Source of the DNA: Pilimelia terevasa
Lineage (GTDB): Bacteria > Actinomycetota > Actinomycetes > Mycobacteriales > Micromonosporaceae
NCBI RefSeq assembly: GCF_014647915.1
Contig: NZ_BMQC01000002.1
Coordinates: 310,001-374,000, forward strand
Direction of reading: 5' to 3'
Length of the DNA stretch: 64,000 nucleotides
Positions 19,761-25,499 of this stretch are shown here, one piece after another. Within the stretch, counting starts at the first letter, position 1. Each line of letters opens with the position of its first letter. Position numbers and translations under genes: made by a program. A model generated the notes under the pieces. It had not been told where the DNA came from, ran no database searches, and saw only the letters and a program-made list of their open reading frames with translations.

Positions 19761-20324
19761 TCAGTCGCCCCGCGCCGCCCACTCCCCGGCCAGGACCGCG
19801 AGGACCAGTTCGTCGTACCACTGGCCCGCGAACCGCACGCACTCCCGCAGGTGCGCCTCCTGCCGCATCCCGAGCCGGCGCAGGACGGCGACACAGGCCG
19901 CGTTGCGGGAGTCGGTGCGGGCGCTCACCCGGTGCAGGCCGAGCTGGCCGAAGGCGAGGTCCAGCAGCGCGGTACCCGCCTCCGTGGCCAGGCCGCGCCC
20001 CTGCGCCCGCGGGTGCAGGATCACGCCGAACTCGCCGTGCCGGTGGGCGACGCTGGTCCAGCACAGGTCCACCTCGCCAACGAGGCGGCCGGTGTCGCGG
20101 CAGACCGCCGCGAGGACGAGGTAGTCGTTCTCCTCGACGAGCCGGTTCATCGTGCGCCGCCGGTCGACCACCTCGCGGACCTCGTCCAGGGTCGCCGGGG
20201 GCCAGTACAGGTAGCGCAGCACGTCCGGCTCGGTGCGGATGACGTGGAGGGCCTCCACGTCGGCGGGGACGAACGGTCGGAGCAGGAGGCGGCTGGTGAC
20301 GATCGGCTTCTCGACGGTGAGCAT
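19761..20324 (-). CDS. GNAT N-acetyltransferase, RimJ/RimL type
   Basis: A 187-residue acetyl-CoA-dependent acetyltransferase. The N-terminal strand TSRLLLRPFVPADVEALH is typical of RimJ/RimL enzymes that acetylate protein N-termini or small amines. The acetyl-CoA loop is in FGVILHPRAQGRGLATEAGTA (Q/R-x-x-G-x-G/A), and the C-terminal LGLHRVSARTDSRNAACVAV contains the conserved Asn/Arg pair. ATG 20324 is used. A CAGCAT box ends 6 nt upstream, so the transcript may be leaderless; the longer frame is Arg-rich and unlike the family. Substrate unknown. Confidence 0.88.
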   Translation of the reverse strand: MLTVEKPIVTSRLLLRPFVPADVEALHVIRTEPDVLRYLYWPPATLDEVREVVDRRRTMNRLVEENDYLVLAAVCRDTGRLVGEVDLCWTSVAHRHGEFGVILHPRAQGRGLATEAGTALLDLAFGQLGLHRVSARTDSRNAACVAVLRRLGMRQEAHLRECVRFAGQWYDELVLAVLAGEWAARGD

Positions 20325-20557
20325 CCGCCCATGCTGACGGATCCGGCGCGGCGGCGCCGCCGAGTTGCGGCTGCCGGTGCCGCCGTCGCGCCGGCGCCTA
20401 CGCCGGATGGACGTCTGGCAGTCGACCGGCCGTAACCGTACGGTCGTGCGTGTCGCGGCCTCGGTCGTGTCTGATGGCACCGCTCAGGCGCCCGCCGCGA
20501 CCGCGACGTGGACGGCGGGGCGGCGCACGTCAGGAAACGCCAAGGGAAGGAACGCCC

Positions 20558-20782
20558 ATGACCGTCACCGCCGACCTCGCCAAGATTCTCGACCGCCGGT
20601 ACGAGGCCCTGGACCTGCACGCCCTGTCCGACGCGCCCGTCGACGCGCTGGCCGGCGTCTCCTCCGCCGACGCCCAGGCCCTCCGCCAGGCTTTCGGCAT
20701 CGAGACCATCGGCGACCTGGGGCGCAACGAGTACGTCCGCGCCGCCGCCGCCATCACGGCCCTGGCCGACTCCAGCAGGTAG
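20558..20782 (+). CDS. Small protein, possible helix-hairpin-helix fold
   Basis: A 74-residue cytoplasmic protein of unknown role. GGAAGGAA lies 5-6 nt before ATG 20558, which excludes the longer upstream frame. The stretch LAGVSSADAQALRQAF, followed by GIETIGDLGRNEYVRAAAAI, resembles a helix-hairpin-helix motif of the type that contacts nucleic acid or acts as a dimer interface (Gly-x-x-Thr-x-x-Asp-Leu). No other domain. It is flanked by a divergent acetyltransferase and a VOC frame, with no evident operon partner. Its good ribosome-binding site and codon use like its neighbours support it as a real gene. Confidence 0.7.
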   Translation: MTVTADLAKILDRRYEALDLHALSDAPVDALAGVSSADAQALRQAFGIETIGDLGRNEYVRAAAAITALADSSR

Positions 20783-20897
20783 CGCCGCCGGTGGGCGCCG
20801 GGACGCCGTCCGGGTGCCCACCGCACGACGCACAGGCTCAGCGCGGGCGGGCGACGCGGCGGGACAGAACCCGCGTGCGACCCGAGGAGCAGCTCGA

Positions 20898-20903
20898 TAT
20901 GGT
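20898..20903 (+). promoter_or_regulatory. -10 box TATGGT of a leaderless promoter
   Basis: TATGGT ends 6 nt before the ATG at 20910, the same arrangement as argS, thrB and glyA in this window. No Shine-Dalgarno sequence. Confidence 0.5.
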
Positions 20904-20909
20904 GGGCCG

Positions 20910-21345
20910 ATGGGGACGGTCAGGCAGGTCCAGGTCACCTTCGACTGCGCGGAGCCGGAGCGCGTCGCGCGCTTCTGGTGCGAGGTGCTGGGCTACGTCG
21001 TACCGCCGCCCCCCCGCGGGATTCCCGACGTGGGACGACTTCGACCGCGCACTGCCCCCCGAGCGCCAGGGCGCGTCCTTTGCCTGCGTGGATCCGACGG
21101 GGGTGGGCCCGCGGCTGTTCTTCCAGCGTGTCCCCGAGGGCAGGGTCGTGAAGAACCGGCTGCACCTCGACGTGCGGGTCGGCACCGGACTCGTGGGCGG
21201 GGAACGCCTGGCGAGCCTGGAGGCCGAGTGCGCGCGGCTGGTCGCGCTCGGCGCGGTGCGCGTGCGCCTGCTGACCGCCGACGGCTACGACGAGTCGTGC
21301 CTGGTGATGCAGGACATCGAGGGCAACGAATTCTGTCTTGACTGA
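20910..21345 (+). pseudogene. VOC-family protein gene with an apparent +1-nt frameshift in a C7 run
   Basis: The N-terminal 35 codons from ATG 20910 (VRQVQVTFDCAEPERVARFW then CEVLGYVVPPPP) and the downstream part (GFPTWDDFDRALPPE onwards to GNEFCLD, stop at 21343-21345) are one continuous VOC domain. They lie in different frames. The switch falls in seven consecutive C at 21009-21015. Removing one C would give an uninterrupted protein of about 144 residues with the family sequence VVPPPPAGFPTWDDF. Either the gene is broken, the run is a sequencing error, or the run allows slippage. The upstream TATGGT box suggests it is or was transcribed without a leader. Members are small glyoxalase-fold proteins of unclear substrate. 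Confidence 0.8.
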
Positions 21346-21372
21346 GGTCGCGGTACGGTCGGGGTCGCCGTC

Positions 21373-21900
21373 GTGAGTGGCTCGGCAGCGCGGGGCGGCG
21401 CCGCGGACATTCGGATCACCCCGGACGGGAGCGCCCAAGGCCAGCGCACCGCGGCGGGCCTCTGGGCCGCGGCGGTGGCCAGGCGGGACCACCTCCCCGC
21501 GCCGGCCCCCGTCGAGGAGAAGCTCCCCGCCATCCGACGTCGTCTGTCGACCGGGGCCGGTTCTCTGCACATCGCCCGGGTGCGTCAGCGGGCCGTCGGC
21601 TTCGCGCTCCTGGTGACCCGCGAGCCGGTCCTCGAACTCGTCTACCTTGCCGTCGCCCCCGAGGCGTGGGGGACCGGGGTCGGTCGTGGCCTGCTCGCCT
21701 ATGTGGACGCCCGCGCGCGCGCCGTCGGCGTCGGCGAGCTGGAACTCTGGGTCATCGACGACAACGAGCGGGCCGTCCGGGCGTACCGGCGCTCGGGCTG
21801 GCGACGCACCGCGGACCTCCAGGTCCGCGGCTCCCCGGGGCGGCCTGAGCGGCGGCTCGTCAGGAAGCTGACCCTGGACCGCGGGCTGACCGGGCGCTGA
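21373..21900 (+). CDS. GNAT-family N-acetyltransferase
   Basis: A 175-residue single-domain acetyltransferase. The core shows VLELVYLAVAPEAWGTGVGR (strand 4 and the acetyl-CoA pyrophosphate loop G-x-G-x-G/A) and LELWVIDDNERAVRAYRRSG (strand 5 and helix 4 with the conserved Asn, Ala and Tyr). The last 25 residues are basic. GTG 21373 is taken as the start; no strong ribosome-binding site is visible. It lies 27 nt after the broken VOC gene on the same strand and may share its transcript. Substrate not inferable. Confidence 0.85.
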   Translation: MSGSAARGGAADIRITPDGSAQGQRTAAGLWAAAVARRDHLPAPAPVEEKLPAIRRRLSTGAGSLHIARVRQRAVGFALLVTREPVLELVYLAVAPEAWGTGVGRGLLAYVDARARAVGVGELELWVIDDNERAVRAYRRSGWRRTADLQVRGSPGRPERRLVRKLTLDRGLTGR

Positions 21901-21939
21901 CCGGTCCGCTCCGCCACCCGGCGGTGCGACACTGTCGGC

Positions 21940-22272
21940 GTGGCATACGACGAGGAGCTGGCCCACCGCATCCGGAGCATCGTGCGCGACGAACCGGGCC
22001 TGACGGAGAGGCGCATGTTCGGCGGCCTCGCCTTTCTGGTCCACGGCAACCTGGCGGTGAGCGCGAGCGGCCGGGGCGGACTGCTGCTGCGGGTCGACCC
22101 GGCCGACACCCCGGCGCTGGTCCAGCGGCCGGAGGCGACCCGGTTCCAGATGCGCGGGCGGGAGCTGCGCGGCTGGCTGCACATCGACGCCGACGGGCTG
22201 GCCACCACCCGCCAGCTCAGGTCGTGGGTCTCCCGGGGGATCGGGTACGCCCGCTCGCTGCCGGCGAAGTGA
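21940..22272 (+). CDS. TfoX/Sxy N-terminal-domain protein
   Basis: A 110-residue protein consisting only of the TfoX N-terminal domain (YDEELAHRIRSIVRDEPGLT, then RRMFGGLAFLVHGNLAVSAS, ending with the LRSWVSRGIGYARSLPAK helix). In gamma-proteobacteria TfoX regulates competence, but isolated TfoX-N proteins in actinomycetes have no defined role. GTG 21940 is used. Its last 56 nt overlap antisense with the convergent immunity-like gene, so transcription of the two may interfere. Confidence 0.85.
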   Translation: MAYDEELAHRIRSIVRDEPGLTERRMFGGLAFLVHGNLAVSASGRGGLLLRVDPADTPALVQRPEATRFQMRGRELRGWLHIDADGLATTRQLRSWVSRGIGYARSLPAK

Positions 22273-22813
22273 CACCGCCCCCACTCCGCAGCGCGGTGTC
22301 GAGGGCCTTCCAGAGCTGGTCGACCCGGCTTCTGCCCTCGGGGGCCGGCGGGTAGCGGCGGAGTACCTCGATGAGGGTCGGGGTGGCGCGGCGGCGGGCC
22401 TGCGCGATGACGTCCTGCCCGACCTCGGGTCTGCCGTCGGCGGCCAGTTCCGCGGCGCGGGCGGCGAACGCGGCGGCACGCAGGATGTGACCGCCCTGGG
22501 TCGCCCTGGCCAGGGGGTGCAGGTAGGCGGCCGCGGCGGCGTCGCCGGCCGCGCGGGCGGCGGCCCGGGCGGCCGGGGTGCCCGCGTCCCGGGCCGCGCG
22601 GTGGGCGGCGAGCGCGGCGTCGCGCTGGAGCTTCGCGCGGGGTGCGCCCCCGACGAACGTCCAGGCGGCGTCGATCGCGGTGCGCGGCCGGGGGTCGTCC
22701 GGGTGCACGGCCTCGAAGACCGGCAGCACGGGCTGGGCGCACTCGGCGGCGTACCGGGCGACCACGCGCAGTTCTTCCATGCTCAGCGCGAAGTCCCCCG
22801 GCGGGCTCGTCAC
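22217..22813 (-). CDS. Putative immunity-type protein (Imm5-like helical family)
   Basis: A 198-residue Ala-rich, all-helical cytoplasmic protein. LRVVARYAAECAQPVLPVFE, DDPRPRTAIDAAW, repeated AARAA segments, AAAYLHPLARATQGGHILRA and LRRYPPAPEG match the actinobacterial proteins annotated as putative immunity protein (Imm-5-like). Families of this type neutralise polymorphic toxins, but no toxin, WXG100 or secretion gene is nearby, so it is an orphan. GTG 22813 is used. It overlaps the 3' end of the TfoX-like gene by 56 nt on the other strand and lies 19 nt downstream of the serine hydrolase on the same strand, hence probably shares its transcript. The assignment comes from recalled family sequence; the function is inference. 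Confidence 0.75.
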   Translation of the reverse strand: MTSPPGDFALSMEELRVVARYAAECAQPVLPVFEAVHPDDPRPRTAIDAAWTFVGGAPRAKLQRDAALAAHRAARDAGTPAARAAARAAGDAAAAAYLHPLARATQGGHILRAAAFAARAAELAADGRPEVGQDVIAQARRRATPTLIEVLRRYPPAPEGRSRVDQLWKALDTALRSGGGVTSPAASGRTRSPGRPTT

Positions 22814-22832
22814 GGACTCCCTCGCTCGGGTG

Positions 22833-24209
22833 TCAGGGGACCCGCCAGCCGGCCTCCTCGACGCCGCCGGGGACGGACCGCGCAGGGTGGTAGGGCTGCC
22901 GGGTGAAGATGTGCGTGCCCAGATCCAGGTGGCTGACCGCGCCCGTGGGGTCGCGCTCGACCCGCAGCGGCTCGCCGGCGAAGTAGCCGTTGAGCCCGGT
23001 CCAACCGCCGTCGCCGGTGGGTCGCAGCCGGGTGCCGCGCTGGCCCTCGGACATGGGGGTCAGCTCAAGGAAGCCGTCGGCCAGCGGGCGGAGGACCCAG
23101 AGAACCGGCCCCCAGTACCACGGTCCGGCCAGCTCCAGCAGGTGCGGGTCGACCGTGGGCAGCGGGCGCCACGGGGCCGGGATCCGCGGCTCCCGCTCGG
23201 CGACCGCCGCCAGCAGGTCGGCCGCGAGCGCGCCGACGGGCAGGCCGGCGGTCGAGTTGCCCACCACCACCGCCCCGAGGTCGTCCTCGGCGCTGGTCCA
23301 CACGGTGGCCAGGAACCCCGGCATCGAGCCGGTGTGGCCGGCCAGCAGCCGACCGTCCCGGCGCAGGAGCTGGAGGCCCAGCCCGTACCCGCTGTCCCAC
23401 TGGGCCGCCTCCGGGGGGCACGCCGGAGCGCGCATCTCGGCGACGGCCTCCGCGTCCAGGACCCGCTCGTCGCCGTCGATCAGGAACGCGGCGAACCGGG
23501 CGAGGTCCGCCGCCGTCGACCAGAGCTGCCCGGCGGGCGCCATCCGGCCCGCGTCCACGGCGGGCTCCGGCAGCAGCACGTCGGCCCAGGGGTGCACGGC
23601 CCAGCCCGCGGCGTGCGGCGCGACCGGCAGCAGGGTGGTGCGGGTCATCCCGAGCGGTGCGAGCACCTCCCGCCGCAGCACCTCGTCCCACGCCTGGCCG
23701 CGGATCCGCTCCACCAGCGCGCCGAGCAGCGCGTAGCCGGGATTGGAGTAGTGGTGCCGCTCGCCGGGCCGGTGCACCTGCGCCGGTTCGCCGAGCAGGT
23801 CGGCCAGCGCGGGGCGCAGCGCGCCGGGCGTGCGCTCCCACCACGGGCCCGGCGTCTCGGCGGCGAGCCCGCTGGTGTGTGCCAGCAGGTCCGCGACCGT
23901 GGCCTGGTCCGCCGCCGTGCCGGGCAGGTGCTCGCCCAGCGGGTCGGCGAGGGAGAGCAGCCCCTCGGCGCGCAGGCGCAGCACCAGCACGGCGACGAAC
24001 GCTTTCGTGATCGAGCCGATCCGGTACTGCACGTCGCCGTCCGGTACGGCGCCGTCCACACTTCCCCGGCCCTCCACCCACACGGGACGGCCGCCGCGCA
24101 CGACGGCCGCCACGACCGAGGGCGCCCGCCCGTGCACCTGGCCGGTGGCCAACCGGTGCGTGAGCGCCCGCCGGGTACCGGGCAGCAGATCCGTCTCCGT
24201 CAGCGACAT
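22833..24209 (-). CDS. Serine hydrolase, class C beta-lactamase / esterase fold
   Basis: A 458-residue protein with the complete class C beta-lactamase/DD-peptidase active site: SITK (Ser66, Lys69), YSN (Tyr154, Asn156) and HTG (His292). The N-terminal about 340 residues form the catalytic domain. The last about 110 (LELAGPWYWGPVLWVLRPLA onward) form a small beta domain seen in stand-alone EstB/LACTB-like hydrolases. No signal peptide is visible, so it is probably a cytoplasmic esterase or peptidase rather than a secreted beta-lactamase. A TAGGTT box ends 6 nt before ATG 24209, indicating a leaderless transcript that would also carry the immunity-like gene downstream. Substrate unknown. Confidence 0.9.
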   Translation of the reverse strand: MSLTETDLLPGTRRALTHRLATGQVHGRAPSVVAAVVRGGRPVWVEGRGSVDGAVPDGDVQYRIGSITKAFVAVLVLRLRAEGLLSLADPLGEHLPGTAADQATVADLLAHTSGLAAETPGPWWERTPGALRPALADLLGEPAQVHRPGERHHYSNPGYALLGALVERIRGQAWDEVLRREVLAPLGMTRTTLLPVAPHAAGWAVHPWADVLLPEPAVDAGRMAPAGQLWSTAADLARFAAFLIDGDERVLDAEAVAEMRAPACPPEAAQWDSGYGLGLQLLRRDGRLLAGHTGSMPGFLATVWTSAEDDLGAVVVGNSTAGLPVGALAADLLAAVAEREPRIPAPWRPLPTVDPHLLELAGPWYWGPVLWVLRPLADGFLELTPMSEGQRGTRLRPTGDGGWTGLNGYFAGEPLRVERDPTGAVSHLDLGTHIFTRQPYHPARSVPGGVEEAGWRVP

Positions 24210-24215
24210 ACCGGC

Positions 24216-24221
24216 AACCTA
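24216..24221 (-). promoter_or_regulatory. -10 box TAGGTT of a leaderless promoter
   Basis: On the minus strand TAGGTT ends 6 nt before the ATG at 24209, with no ribosome-binding site between them. Confidence 0.55.
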
Positions 24222-24367
24222 CCGGGCCCCCGTACCGCCACCAACGGCCAATCTGGATCCTCTGGCGCGTGCCGCCGGCTGCCCGGACGGCGGACTGAGG
24301 TGCGGGGCGCTGGGTGTACGACGGCGGCCCGCGCCGGCCGTAGGTGGAGGACGCTGTGGTGGTCGGT

Positions 24368-24985
24368 TCAGAGGGCGGCGAGCATCTGCTTCATCCTGGT
24401 GATCTCGGCGGTCTGGGCGCTGATGATCTGACCGGCAAGCTGCCTGGCGTCGGGGTTGCTGCCCTTGGCCTGTTCGTCGGTGGCCATGGTGACGGCACCC
24501 TCGTGATGCCTGATCATCATGGTGAGGAACATCCGGTCGAAGACCGCGCCCTTGGCGGCCATCAGCTTGGCCAGGTCGGCATCGCTCATCATGCCGGGCA
24601 TGGTGCCCATGCCCGGCATACCGTGACCGGTCGAGGGGGCCGCGGAAGGGGCGGGCCTGCCCCATGCGGCGAGCCAGGCGGACATCTTCTGGATCTCGGG
24701 GCCCTGGGCGCCCTTGATGGCGGCGGCGAGCTGCTTGACCTGGGCGCTGCCGGCGCGGCCGGCGGCGTGGTCGGCCATCGTGACGGCCTGCCGGTGGTGC
24801 GGGATCATGTCGGTGGCGAAGTGCACGTCGGCGTCGTTGAACGTCGCCGCCGCGGCGGCGGCCGTCGCGCTGGTCGGCGCCGCCGACGGCGTGGCCGTGG
24901 TGGCCTTGTCGCCGCAGGCGGTGAGCCCGACAGTGGCGGCCAGAGCCGCGGCGGTCAGGGCGGAGCGAAGCACCATGCTGTTCAC
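24368..24985 (-). CDS. DUF305 lipoprotein
   Basis: A 205-residue exported lipoprotein. The signal peptide ends in the lipobox VGLTAC (Cys at about residue 22). The mature part is a Thr/Ala linker followed by two helical halves with Met/His-rich motifs: MIPHHRQAVTMADHA and MIRHHEGAVTMA, plus a GHGMPGMGTMPGMM linker. DUF305 proteins form ferritin-like bundles, and some bind copper through these His/Met clusters; copper handling is an inference. AAAGGA lies 8 nt before GTG 24985, which excludes the longer upstream frame. It has a second, TM-anchored homologue at 32551. Confidence 0.9.
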   Translation of the reverse strand: MNSMVLRSALTAAALAATVGLTACGDKATTATPSAAPTSATAAAAAATFNDADVHFATDMIPHHRQAVTMADHAAGRAGSAQVKQLAAAIKGAQGPEIQKMSAWLAAWGRPAPSAAPSTGHGMPGMGTMPGMMSDADLAKLMAAKGAVFDRMFLTMMIRHHEGAVTMATDEQAKGSNPDARQLAGQIISAQTAEITRMKQMLAAL

Positions 24986-25187
24986 GGTGTGGTCCTTTCG
25001 GGACGTGAGTCCGTTCCTGGTCCCTGGCCGGGAACAGGACGGGCCTACCGCCGGAGGATCGACAAAGCGGTGATGGCGGGCATTCTCTGGCGGCGGCGCC
25101 GTGCATCCGGCGTCCCCACCTCTTGAACTCGACCAGACAACCGCGTCGGGAGTCAGAGAATCGACGGGACCGGTCATGTGCGTCGAC

Positions 25188-25225
25188 CCGTTCGTGGCAA
25201 GCCGTTCGTGGTAACCCGTCCGTGT
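25188..25225. repeat. Three direct repeats, CCGTTCGTGG type, 14-bp period
   Basis: CCGTTCGTGG at 25188-25197 and 25202-25211 are identical. A third copy CCGTCCGTGT lies at 25216-25225. Period is exactly 14 bp with 4-nt spacers (CAAG, TAAC). The position, about 90 nt upstream of the RAE and 200 nt from the DUF305 start, suggests an operator array. The binding protein is unknown. Confidence 0.6.
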
Positions 25226-25316
25226 CGGCAGCCGGGAAAGCGAAATGGGGAAGCGGCGGCCGGGAAATGCGATCGCGGATCTAGATCCTCGCCACCTTTA
25301 ACGTATAGGGCACCGG

Positions 25317-25335
25317 GGGGCTTGCCGCAAGGCCC
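25317..25335 (+). promoter_or_regulatory. Rifamycin-associated element (RAE) upstream of rph
   Basis: GGGGCTTGCCGCAAGGCCC, an imperfect 19-bp inverted repeat. It matches the published RAE consensus found upstream of rifamycin-resistance genes (rph, helR and others) as I remember it, differing at one central position. RAEs mediate induction by rifamycins. It lies 60 nt before the short ORF and 161 nt before rph. Its TTGCCG (25322-25327) could act as a -35 with CAGAAT (25347-25352) as -10, spacing 19 nt. Confidence 0.8.
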
Positions 25336-25394
25336 GGGTCGTGCCGCAGAATCGTCGGCCGGACCGGGAACAACCGAAGACATGGGGGCAGGAC

Positions 25395-25499
25395 ATGCGA
25401 GTGCTGTTGTCGACCCGCGCGCTGTTGGCGACCCGCGGGGGCGCGGGTGAGGGCGGCCCGGGGCGCCGGGACACGGCCGCCGCGGCGGTGCCGCGATGA
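25395..25499 (+). CDS. Short upstream ORF overlapping the rph start (putative leader peptide)
   Basis: A 34-codon frame from ATG 25395 (MRVLLSTRALLATRGGAGEG...) whose TGA stop overlaps the rph start codon as ATGA. rph itself has no visible Shine-Dalgarno sequence, so ribosomes finishing this frame could reinitiate on rph. Third codon positions are nearly all G or C, as in coding DNA here. A GGGGG run lies about 8 nt upstream. The first residues resemble the N-terminus of GT1 glycosyltransferases (MRVLLST), so it might alternatively be a remnant. A second overlapping short frame begins at 25382. Expression is inference. Confidence 0.5.
   Translation: MRVLLSTRALLATRGGAGEGGPGRRDTAAAAVPR

Larger units (their letters stand above)
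24986..25394. other. Divergent regulatory region between DUF305 and the rph leader
   Basis: 409 bases with no gene that I can support. It contains the DUF305 start signals, three 14-bp-spaced direct repeats (25188-25225), an AT-richer patch (CCTTTAACGTATAGGG, 25294-25309), the rifamycin-associated element (25317-25335) and a candidate -10 CAGAAT at 25347-25352. It is the least GC-rich stretch in this part of the window. Confidence 0.6.

Noticed and set aside
22833-24209. Annotation as a secreted beta-lactamase giving antibiotic resistance
   Set aside because: The SxxK/YxN/HTG set is present, but there is no signal peptide and an extra C-terminal domain fits esterase/peptidase relatives better.
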